Source of the DNA: Triticum aestivum
Lineage: Eukaryota; Streptophyta; Magnoliopsida; Poales; Poaceae
Assembly: GCF_018294505.1 (NCBI RefSeq)
Contig: NC_057809.1
Span: 415,913,648 to 415,977,647 of the forward strand
Length of the DNA stretch: 64,000 bases
Direction of reading: 5' to 3'
Both the position numbers and the translations under genes were made by a program. Within the stretch, counting starts at the first letter, position 1. Each line of letters begins with the position of its first letter. Below, piece by piece: positions 33,975 through 43,570 of this stretch. Under the pieces are notes generated by a model. The model was given only the letters and a program-made list of their open reading frames with translations, did not search any database and was not told the DNA's origin.

Positions 33975-36900
33975 TCACTCTTCCCTCGCCGGTTCACCTC
34001 CTTCTGTTAAGTGGAAGGTGGGATTGGACCAGTCAAAGCCGTTCACGGCAATGAACTCTGATTCATCATCAATCAATCCAGCCGGATCAACTTCTGGAGC
34101 AAACTTATGTTGACGAACCGGCGGGATAAGGTCTGTCACCTTGTAAGAGGGAGTCACCATCTTCTTATTCTCCAAATCAAAACCCGGCTGATATTTGTCA
34201 GTATTGGTTTCATCTCCAAGAATGGTAGCCGGAGGTCGAACTTCCCTCACACAAGCAACGAAGTCATCCTACTCAAACAGAGACCCGTCTTCCTTCACAG
34301 TAGGGTACCTCCTGGCTACGTCCACCAGGTCTAGATCTGGCACCCAGGGTTTGGAGTGGCTCAGAGCAGTCAAGGCTCCGGCTCTGGCACAATATCGTTT
34401 GACTTCTTGAAACCTGGCGGGTAAGATTGACATTTTTTAAGACATCACTGAGCCGGTTGGGTCCTTGATTGGCAGGAGAGATAGCAGCAAGTGCTCGTTG
34501 AGCGCCAGTGTACAACTGCTCTACTAAGGTATAGACCGCCTTTAGATTAGTCACATTATCTTGGCTCAGATTCTTGCTTCACGGACTTGCACATATTTTT
34601 TAAACAAGGGGTCAGCTGGCGGTTTATATTCCGGGTCAAAAGAAGGTATAAAAGATCAGTACAGATGGCTTACCAAAGATGGCGGAAACCATTTGAGACA
34701 CCCGGTTCTTTAAGCCGGTAAGCTCCATGGTAACCTCCTCAAGAGCCCCTTCAGCTTTTTTGGCGCGTTGTGTCAGCAGCGTCTTTTCTTCAGCCCAGGT
34801 TTTCTTTTTGGCAGTCAAGCTGGTTTTCAGTTTTTCCGTCTCAGCAAGACTTAATTGAAGTTTAGAATCAGCAGACTTGATTTCTGCCTCTTGATCCGCC
34901 AGCCGGGTCTTGGCATCAGTTAATTGGGAACCAAATTCAGATAAGGCGTTCTACAAAACATACACATGTGTTTCAAGGTTTAAACTAAAAGTTCAAGATT
35001 CAAGTCTCAATTACTTTGCACTACAAAACCACTTGACACTTGGGGGCTAATGTATGCCAAAACAATTTCTTATAACTCTAATATATTTCAAGTCCCAAGT
35101 ACCTTACAAAGTAACAGCACTTGGCACTTGGGGGCTAATGCATGATATTCAGAAAGTCTCTCAAGATTAAGCCGGATTACAGTATTTGTTGGGTTCGGCA
35201 CAAGACAGTTATGAAATTAAGTACCGGCTCATTTATGATCAAGTGAACTGGCCCTTGGGGACTACAGGTGAAGTTTATACTACTTTATTGGACTTCAGAA
35301 AAATCTAAATGTAAAGATTTAGCCTATATCATAAGTCTACAGATCATTCAGGTTTTATCATAATCTAAAGACTTGGGGGCTGGCAAAATATAAGTAAGAC
35401 GGAAGAGCATACCTCATACTTCGGCTGCAATTGCTTGACCATCTCGATTTCCGAGTCACGGCTGGAGTGCACATGACCGAGATAGCCGGACATCACGTCA
35501 TTGACATTGAGATGGGTGTAATGGGAGACATCAAACCGCACCTTCTGCTTCTCTAAAGCTTCTTATTTAGCAGTGTGTCGAGCTAATATGGTGGGGTTCC
35601 CTGCCTCAACAAACCGGCTACCAGTAATCAAGACGTCAGTGTCAGAGGTTGTCGGCGGGTTGGCTGAACTGGATGGTTCAGTTATATCCGGGTTGAGAGT
35701 TGTCTCATCAGCTGACGGTTCAGGGGGGTACAATTGAGCCATCACAACCGGATCTTCTGGCGCTTCAGTTTGAGGGGGAGCAGTTGGCATAGCCGGTTCA
35801 GGTGCAAGAACTAACGGGTCTTCCACCGGTTTAACCACTTTGGCCATCTTGGATTTGGCTTGGCCACTAAGAAAGATTTTATAAGACAATTAGTGCAATG
35901 GTGTAATTTTTAAAGACACAAAGGAAAGATGATTTTTCCTTACCCAGGGGCAGTCTTGAAGGACGGAAATTGCATCTGAGATGAGTCACTAGAAGAGCGA
36001 GAAACCTCCTTCAGAGGGCAAATAACGTCAGTAACACAAGAGAATATATTCATTAATGAAAGCCGAAGAGGAATATAAAAGAGACCTCATTTTGGCATTT
36101 TTGAGGAGTTTGTTATACAACAGAAGGCGGCTCATCATCGTTCCGGGCTTGATGACGGCTCTCGTGTTGCTGCTTTTTCAACAGAAAATGAGGGTCCAAA
36201 TAAGCCAAAGGGTGTGAAAACCTTACTTTCCGGGTTACCAGTCGAAGTTTCTGTCTTGGAAAATGGTCTGAGTCGGAGGAAATAATTACCTCTTCTTCTC
36301 CGGCCTGACTGGCCCCCGTGTCATCCCGGCAATAATCAGTGTCATTAAGGTTATTAAAAAACTAGCCAAGGGAGTCAAGGGCTACCTCCGACTCAGAAGT
36401 ATCATCGTCAAGCTTTAACAGGTCCTCAGCGGTGATCTTCTTCTTCTTCTTAGACCTCCGGGTCGTCTTCTTGGCGGTCATGGCGGCGACTCTAGCCTTC
36501 TTGGCGGCTTCGTGGTCATACTTGGCTTTCCAGTAATCAGATTTGGCCTGTAAACAAATAAACAAGATGAAAGGTCATGCATGTATTTAAAATGGCTGAG
36601 AAAAATACAAAGAGAAAGAGGTCAGAGGTTGTTTACCTCTGGCACCGGGTTAAGTTTGCAGAAGGGGTTTAACCCGACTTTACTACAGTCTTCATATCTG
36701 CCATTCACCAGAAGGGTCAACATTGAAATAATATCTTCTTTAGTTAATTGAACGGAGCTGTGATGAAGAGAGTCATTTGGGCCTCCACCATATTCATACA
36801 TCAATTTGGATCGACGGCTTAGAGGGATGACCCGCCATGAGACCCAGCAACGGGTCAAGTCAACTCCGGTTAAGCCGTTCCCCAATAAAGCGTTAATCCT

Positions 36901-37517
36901 TTTAATTGATGGAATAAGCTTCTTGTGTTCGGCAGCAATGAGCTTATCAGGGAGCGCAAACTTGGAATCTAGATGCTCCGCGTGGTAACCCGACAGTGGT
37001 TTCTCGTTGGCTGGTGAAGTGTCTTGACAATAGAACCAGGTCTAATTCTAGTCTTTGGGATGACTCGACAAGACTATGAGGAGGAAGACGGCGTCCTGTC
37101 GGCGCTGAATCGAGATGCCTCCATGTTCCAAGCTAGGGCCATTGGTGCACTCGTTCTGGCAGTTCAGATAAAAATACTCTCTAAAGAGTTCCACAGTCGG
37201 TTCTTCTTGAAGGTACACCTCGCAAAGAACTTGGAAATTGCAGATATTGGATATGGAATTGGGCCCGAGATCTTGAGGGTGGAGTTTGAAAAAAATGGAG
37301 AACATCTCTGAAGAACTTTGAGCCGGGTGGTGAAAAGCAACGATTCATGTGGTCAGAAAAGACAATGACTTCACCATCTTTGGGATTGGGCCGTTCCTTG
37401 TCCGGGTCAGGTGCACGGTAAGACATAACATTCTTCCCTGGCGAAGAATTCCTTCAGATTCTCCTTAGTTACTGTGGAAGGGACCCAGTTGCAGACGGTC
37501 GGTGCTTTTTACGGCAT
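33975..37517 (-). pseudogene. Antisense multi-exon gene inside element C (gypsy-type 'Transposase_28'-like protein)
   Basis: Read on the minus strand, a possible ATG lies at 37517. Exon 1 (to 36637, with stops and shifts) contains VIVFSDHMNRCFSPPGSKFF, QDLGPNSISNICNFQVLCEV and RCWVSWRVIPLSRRSKLM. I recognise this as the N-terminal domain of a plant protein family annotated as 'putative gypsy type transposon'. The intron 36636-36548 (89 bases) starts GTAAAC and ends TTTACAG. Exon 2 is lysine-rich (TTRRSKKKKKITAEDL) and acidic. Further exons lie at about 36025-35945, 35875-35413 (proline-rich) and 34950-34674 (coiled-coil-like; donor GTAAGCC, acceptor TTGTAG). The last exon ends PTFHLTEGGEPAREE and a stop at 33975. 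Function is unknown. The gene opposes gag-pol and has its own TATA box. Confidence 0.75.
36548..36636 (-). other. Intron 1 of the antisense gene
   Basis: Donor AG|GTAAAC and acceptor TTGTTTACAG|GCC on the minus strand bracket 89 bases. Reading frames on both sides continue the protein (CKLNPVPE before, AKSDYWKAKYDHEAAKK after). Confidence 0.7.
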
Positions 37518-38472
37518 GATGATCAAAAGATGAACTGAAAAGAAAGTAACATGTCGGCTCAATTCAATGGTGAAATTAATAGTTAAATGATGATGGTGCA
37601 AATAAGTAATGGCGGTTTAAATAAGGGCTAATGTCATATAAGGGAAAAGTAAGCCGGCGTTATAAGCCGCCATGACTATAGACATTTGGAGGAAAACAGA
37701 AACAGAATTGGCTAAGTGTTGAGGCAAACAAGTTTCTTAAATTCTTGATATTATTCTGGATCGAGTGGTCGTTCAAAATGGAAAAAATTCTAGACCTAAA
37801 AGCCTAGCATAGAAGAGTTCGTGAGCTCTAATGAAACCCTTTTACCAGAAGAAGGAATCTACTAGTACCAAGGATGGGCACAAAACAACTACCGTACGAT
37901 TATATGTTTCTTTTGGATCAAGAAGAAGCTGCAGTGGAAGAACTACAACGAACCCGTGATGAACTGTGAAGAACACGCAGGAAACTTAGAAACCCTAATG
38001 CGGATCTGAGGAGCAAGAAGATGAGAAGTTACAACCACAGGTCTTCTGCGAAGGTCGCCGCCGTTCTCTGGACCAATTCAGGTTGATGCAGCGGCCAAAG
38101 TCGACGGAGACGAGGAGCTCTGCGACGACGGCGGAGCTCGAGCGGTGGTAGGGTTGCGAGAGGAAGAAGACGGAGAAAGAGAAGAATGAGAAAGACTGGG
38201 GCGTGCCTATTTATAAGGGGATAAGCAAACAAGCGGGCGCGAAAATCGAGGAAGACCCAAATAATGACTATCCAGCTAAACGGACGCCTCGATTCTCGGA
38301 AGATATTAAAAGATAAAGATCCATTGGGGATGACGTCATAACAGTTTTTTCTGTTTTCGGAAGATCACGTCACGGCGGGTTACAATTTTTTTACAGAGAT
38401 AGGAAGATGGATTTCATATAAGTATTGAAGATTGACAAGGAAGATGGATTTCAAAGTCAACCTGGGGCCTAA
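37518..38472. other. Leader of the antisense gene and 3' end of element C
   Basis: On the minus strand, 38200-37970 looks like a plant 5' leader (pyrimidine-rich, then GC-rich) and contains an AACCCTA-type stretch. The last 250 plus-strand bases before the 3' LTR are noncoding and end CCTGGGGCCTAA, which acts as the polypurine-tract region of C. No other gene is visible. Confidence 0.6.
38208..38215 (-). promoter_or_regulatory. TATA box of the antisense gene
   Basis: The minus strand reads TATAAATA in the context CCTTATAAATAGGCACG, followed by a pyrimidine-rich leader (TTCTCTTTCTCC). It is a good match to a plant core promoter and lies about 700 bases before the first ATG. Confidence 0.55.
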
Positions 38473-39004
38473 TGTTGGGAATATAGCTACTAGGTAAGAC
38501 CCGTCCAGGAGGGGCTGGGTCAGCCCCAATGGCGGGTCACAAAGGAAGCCCAGTAACGTTCAAGGCGATAGTTTATTAAGGTTTATAGAAGGCCTAAGCC
38601 CAGAGGCGGCTTAAGGCCCAATATTGTAAACCGCTGTATGTAAGGAAAGACTTGTAAAGAAAGGCATATAAAAGAAGTCACCGAGCTGGACACGTTTTAT
38701 GAGCCGGCCGGGAGTCTGTAGACCGCCAGGCGTCAACCCGTGTATATAAGGGGACGACACGGCGGCGGCTTAGGGCAAGAAACAAGAGATCGATAACCAA
38801 GCCGGCGGATTAGCCACTTGGTGATCGAAACCCCAGCAATTCCAACACAACTAGACATAGGCTTTTACCTTCATCGTAAGGGGCCGAACTAGTATAAAAC
38901 CTCTCGTGTCCTTTGTCCCGATTAACCCCTTTAAGCTTCCTAGTTGCGATGGCCCTACGACTAAGTCCTTTTTCTAGGACAACTGCCGTGACAATTCCAC
39001 GATA
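38473..39004 (+). repeat. 3' LTR of C
   Basis: 532 bases. It ends GATA where the 5' copy ends GACA, so the terminal CA has mutated. It is followed by the GTACC duplication. Confidence 0.95.
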
Positions 39005-40158
39005 GTACCCGTGAGATCCCATCTTGGGGCCTTTTCCGGCATCCTGTCGGAGGGGGAATTGATCACGGAGGGTTTCTACATCAACACCATTGCCTCTCTG
39101 ATGAAGCGTGAGTAGTTTACTTCAGACCTACGAGTCCATAGCTAGTAGCTAGATGGCTTCTTCCCCCTCTTTGATTCTCAATACAAAGTTCTCCTCGATG
39201 TTCTTGGAGATCTATTCGATGTAATACTCTTTTGCGGTGTGTTTGCCGAGATTCGGTGAATTGTGGATGTATGATCAGCTTATCTATGAATATTATTCGA
39301 ATCTCCTTTGAATTCTTTTATGCATGATTTGATATCTTTGCAAGTCTCTTCTAACTATTGATTTGGTTTGGCCAACTAGATTGGTTTTTCTTGTAATGGG
39401 AGAAGTGCTTAGCTTTGGGTTCAATCTTGCAATGTCCTTTCCTAGTGACAGTAGGGCAGCAAGGCATGTATTGTATTGTTGCCATCGAGGATAACAAGAT
39501 GAGGTTTTCATCATATTTCTTGAGTTAATACCGCTACATCATGTCATCTTGCTTAATGCATTACTCTGTTCTTATGAACTTAATACTCTAGATGCAGGCA
39601 TGAGTCAGTCGATGTGTGGAGTAATAGTAGTAGATGCAGAATCGTTTCGATCTACTTGACATAGACATGATGCCTATATTCATGATCATTACCTTAGATA
39701 TCATCATAACTTTGCGCTTTTCTATTAATTGCTCGGCAGTAATTTGTTCACCCACTGTAATTTCTATCTTGAGAGAAGCCACTAGTGAAACCTATGGCCC
39801 CGGGTCTATTTTCCATCATATAAGTTTCCGATCTACAATTCTAGTTTACTATTTACTTTCCTTTGCAATCTTTACTTTCCGTTCCATAAACAAAAAATAC
39901 CTAAAATATTACTTTACCATTTATCCATCTCTATCAGATCTCACTTTGTGAATAACCGTGAAGGGACTGACAACCCCTTTGTCGCGTTGGTTGCAAGTTG
40001 GTGTTTGTTTGTGCAGGTATTCAGTGGCTTGGTGTGTAGTCTCCTACTGGATTGATACTTTGGTTATCAAAACTAAGGGAAATACTTATGCTCCTTTATT
40101 GCATCACCCTTTCCTCTTCAAGGGAAAAACCAACGCAAGCTCAAGAGGTAGCAGTATT

Positions 40159-40660
40159 CCTGGAAGTTCTTCTGGAAAGACATCTTCGAAATCACGAACG
40201 ACTAGAATGTTCTCTATTCCTTCAAGAGGTGAAGCATTCAATGCATTCATAACATATATCTGATTCTCGGCATCCTAGTTCATCTCAGCTGAGTAGTTGA
40301 TCAACTGGCCAGAAGGATGTGTAAGTTGGACTTTCTTAGTGGCACAGTTAAGGAAAGCATTATGTGCTTTCACCCAATCCATATTGAGAATGAAATTTTT
40401 GGTAGAAACCTGGAGCGCGATGAGTGAAGCAGTGAAGACTATTCCTCCAATTACAATGTGGTTGTTGTCGGCTACCATCGTGGTATGCCACCTGGATTCT
40501 AGAGAGTCAATCACCAGCGGAGGGTACACGTTTTCAAGTGATAAGTCTTGCTCGCGTGCAAATGCCTCAGATATGAAGGAATGTGATGCTCCTGAATAAA
40601 AAAGAACAGACGCTGGCACTGAGTTAACAAGGAGGGTTCCCATCACGAAAGTTGGTTCCT
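40159..40660 (-). pseudogene. Aspartic protease and RT linker of G1
   Basis: Residues VNSVPASVLFYSGASHSFIS show the protease active-site loop, but the catalytic aspartate of the D-S-G motif is tyrosine. The downstream part ends LVVRDFEDVFPEELPG, the linker that normally runs into RT. It joins 16635 once the solo LTR is removed. The open piece is 40275-40646. Confidence 0.8.
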
Positions 40661-41640
40661 TCTGAGCCTTATCAACATCGGCGTGGTTGGCCTGGCCAAG
40701 TACAATAGCAGAAGGTTGGGTATTACTGTTTCTCAGACAATAGCTTCGACGGCTCTTTTACGACCCACAGTAGAATGCGGTGCATTTTTAGACTGACCCT
40801 AGCGACAGTTGAGAGCAAGGTTCCTGGCTGTCCACACTTGTGGCATAAGCCATCATTAGGGGGAGGAACCACAACATTGGACTGTCCACCCTGAATCCTT
40901 AGTTATCTCGACGACGGAGGCAGACGAGGTGCAACATAAGACGGACTTGGTGTTGGAGCAGGTCGGTGATGAACACTGTGTGGGATCCAGACTCGACGTT
41001 TCTAAGTAGGCTGACCCAAGGATGGGCCAACATCTCTAGTACGCTTGAGCGATTCCTGGTACTCAGTCAGACCTGTTTCAGTTCAGAAATCTTGGTCGAC
41101 AAGCATCGCAAAGTCTTCACAATCATGAGCAACAAGTGCGAGCTTTATATCGGGATGCATTCCTTCTCGGAATTTCTCCTAGCGTGCGAGTGTCAGTGCA
41201 GACATCATCTACAGCATAGCGTGATAATTCAAGGAATTTCCTCTAATATTCATCCACAGTCATTGTTCCCTGTTAGAGTTTTCGGAACTCCTTCTTCTGG
41301 TGTATCAGTCCTTGAGGAATGCGTCGTGCATAGAAGGCTAACTGAAATTCATGGCAAGTGGTCACAGTCTCTACATGCAGCATACCCCCATGGCTTTCCC
41401 ACCATCGAGCAGTTGAACCCTCCAGGTGAAATGTCGCAAAAGGTTACATAACTGGCAGGGGAAACATTAGCTGACTCCATCTCAAACAGGATGTCACGAA
41501 TCAAATCATCAGCATCCATAGGATTGGTGGAGTCACAGAAAATGGACGGGTTGAGGCGCACGAATTTTGGTAGTGTTATCGGGGCAGGCTGTTGATGAGC
41601 ATTCTGGTTCGGAAACTGGGCCATTACCCCAGTCATAAAC
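40661..41640 (-). pseudogene. Gag of G1, decayed
   Basis: The N-terminal part (ITLPKFVRLNPSIFCDSTNP, ADDLIRDILFEMESANVSPA) is readable at about 41440-41580. A zinc knuckle remnant (CHKCGQPG) lies at about 40840, with a shift inside it. Gag packages the genomic RNA. Numerous shifts and stops break the frame. Confidence 0.75.
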
Positions 41641-42033
41641 TGATGATTCAGCTCAAACTACTGCATCATTGTGGCAATATAGGGCGGAGGTGGAGGGTCG
41701 TCAGTCATCATGCTAAAAACATCAGGGAGCAGTTTAACAAGGGGTGGAGCAGGTGTATAGAGTCATTCATGATGTAACTTGAATAATGAGCAAAGGCGCG
41801 GTATGTACAAAGCAGTAATCATTAAATACATAAAGATACATATACAGAGCCAATCACACGTTGTTAGTATGAGTTCGGACAAGAGAATCATCCTAGACAT
41901 ACTAGGCAGCACGCATGCTCGCGATGGAGGGATACAACAACGAGGCATAGCAAAGGTTACATGAACGTCGGAGAAAACCACTAGAGCAAGGATTCTATAG
42001 GGGGCGACATAGGGTGCCCTCGATAAAAGGATC
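41641..42033 (-). other. 5' leader and gag start of G1, truncated
   Basis: On the minus strand this lies upstream of gag and has an open piece of 90 codons (41763-42035) without known similarity. The sequence ends abruptly at about 42034, where a Sabrina-type LTR begins part-way. The primer-binding site and 5' LTR of G1 are absent. Confidence 0.55.
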
Positions 42034-42674
42034 ATGTTGCCATCAAGGATAACAAGATGGCATTTTCATCATATTGCTTGAGTTAATCCCGATACATCAT
42101 GTCATCTTGCTTAATGTGTTACTCTATTCTTATGAACTTAATACTCTAGATGCAGGTAGGAGTCGGTCGATGTGTGGAGTAATAGTAGTAGATGCAGAAT
42201 CGTTTCGATCTACTTGACACGGACATGATGCCCATATTCATGATCATTGCCTTAGATATCGTCATAACTTTGCGCTTTTCTATCAATTGCTCGATAGTAA
42301 TTTGTTCACCCACTGTAATAATTTATATCTCTATGCCCCCGGGTCTATTTTCCATCATATAAGTTTCCGATCTACAATTCTAGTTTACTATTAACTTTCC
42401 TTTGCAATCTGTACTTTCCCTTCCATAAAACAAAAATACCAAAAATATTACTTTACTGTTTATCCATCTCTATCAGATCTCACTTTGCGAATAACCGTGA
42501 AGGGATTGACAACCCATTTGTCGCGTTGGTTGCAAGTTGGTGTTTGTTTGTGTAGGTATTCGGTGGCTTGTTGCGTAATCTCCTACTAGATTGATACCTT
42601 GGTTCTCAAAACTGAGGGAAATACTTACGCTCCTTTGCTGCATCACCCTTTCCTATTCAAGGGAAAAACCAACC

Positions 42675-43165
42675 TGTCGGTGTCAAAACCGGCGGATCTC
42701 GGGTAGGGGGTCCCGAACTGTGCGTCAAGGCCGGATGGTAACAGGAGACAAGGGACACGATGTTTTTACCCAGGTTCGGGCCCTCTTGATGGAGGTAATA
42801 CCCTACTCCTGCTTGATTAATATTGATGATATGGGTAGTACAAGAGTAGATCTACCACGAGATCAAGGAGGCTAAACCCTAGAAGCTAGCCTATGGTATG
42901 ATTGTTGTATATGGAGTTGTCTCTTCTATCGACTAGCCTAGCCCTGGTTTATATAATGCACCAGAGGCCTAGGTTAACAAGAGTCCTAGCCGAATACGCC
43001 AGTGGGGAGAAGTCCTTGTCTTGATCGCCAAGTCTTTTTGGAATCTTCCTTGTATGCGGCAGCTGTCCGAACTGGCCCATGAGTATACGGCCATGGGGGG
43101 CCTCGGCCCAATCTAATAGATCGGGAGACGACTTGGTGAGTACCCCCTAGTCCAGGACACCGTCA
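42675..43165 (-). repeat. 3' LTR of E
   Basis: In plus orientation it reads TGTCGGTGTCAAAACCGGCG to ...GACACCGTCA. The minus-strand TATA box TATATAAA lies at 42955-42948. The polypurine tract (CAGGGGGCTAC on the minus strand, 43166-43176) abuts it. Confidence 0.93.
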
Positions 43166-43424
43166 GTAGCCCCCTGAACCGGTCTTCAAGTTAGGGACGC
43201 TCCTTGATTCTTCCGAACTGTTCTTCATCTTCGGTCGTCGGTCTTGAAAACTGGTTCAACAAATCTTCTCATCTTCGATCTTGAGGATCGCCGAAATGCA
43301 TTCGGCGAGTTTACACGTCGGGTATCCGAGGAGCCCCTTTAAGTTTCCGGCCTTTATCAATGCCTTATTATTTTTATGCCACACCTCGGGTTTGAAGTTG
43401 TTCCCGGGAGGTAGTGTCCTCTTG

Positions 43425-43570
43425 TGTCCGAGCTCTAACGCTGGACTGTATTCGAGGTATCTTTTGTAGCCGAGCACCAATGCCGGACCGCTTCCCAGCT
43501 CTAACGCCGGAATGTATCCGAGCTCCAACGCCGGACTATGTATCCGAGCTCCAACGCCGGACTATATCCG
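43425..43570. repeat. ~26-base minisatellite in E
   Basis: The unit ccgagctccaacgccggact recurs with a spacing of about 24-26 bases at 43499-43570, with degenerate copies back to about 43428. The copies differ by a few bases. Confidence 0.75.

Larger units (their letters stand above)
17065..39004 (+). mobile_element. C: Tat-type gypsy LTR retrotransposon with antisense gene
   Basis: Two 532-base LTRs bound the element, flanked by GTACC at 17060-17064 and 39005-39009. Plus-strand order is primer-binding site, gag, protease, RT, RNase H, second RNase H, integrase, tandem repeats. A gene on the minus strand (37517-33975) follows, then a polypurine tract and the 3' LTR. The second RNase H and the opposite-strand gene are marks of the Tat branch. 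Without element D its length is about 13.2 kb. By hand I count about 30 differences between the LTRs (about 5.6%). One frame stays open from gag to RT except for point-mutation stops. Confidence 0.88.
16636..40153 (+). mobile_element. B: Sabrina-type solo LTR, split by element C
   Basis: The LTR is in two pieces, 16636-17064 and 39010-40153, about 1573 bases in all. It starts GGATACGTTTCC (first T of the usual TGATACG changed) and ends GAGGTAGCA. Both outer edges are flanked by GTATT (16631-16635 and 40154-40158), and no internal domain follows, so it is a solo LTR left by recombination between two LTRs. Its end is the same as that of the LTR fragment at 42034-48496, where a primer-binding site and gag do follow. 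Element C lies inside it with a GTACC duplication. Confidence 0.85.
463..42033 (-). mobile_element. G1: chromodomain gypsy LTR retrotransposon, 5'-truncated and interrupted
   Basis: Read on the minus strand, the parts run gag (about 41640), protease (40646), RT (16635 then 6992), RNase H, integrase, chromodomain (4170-4360), polypurine tract, 3' LTR (4151 to 463). This is the gypsy order. The chromodomain-like tail points to the chromovirus branch, probably Tekay/Del-type. Two insertions split it: A at 6993-16540 (agctc/agctg duplication) and the Sabrina-type solo LTR with its contents at 16636-40153 (GTATT duplication). Removing them joins the RT reading frame across both sites. The 5' LTR and part of the leader are missing, and the element abuts a Sabrina LTR fragment at about 42034. 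Many stops, a changed RT active-site residue and a changed protease aspartate show that it is dead. Confidence 0.85.
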
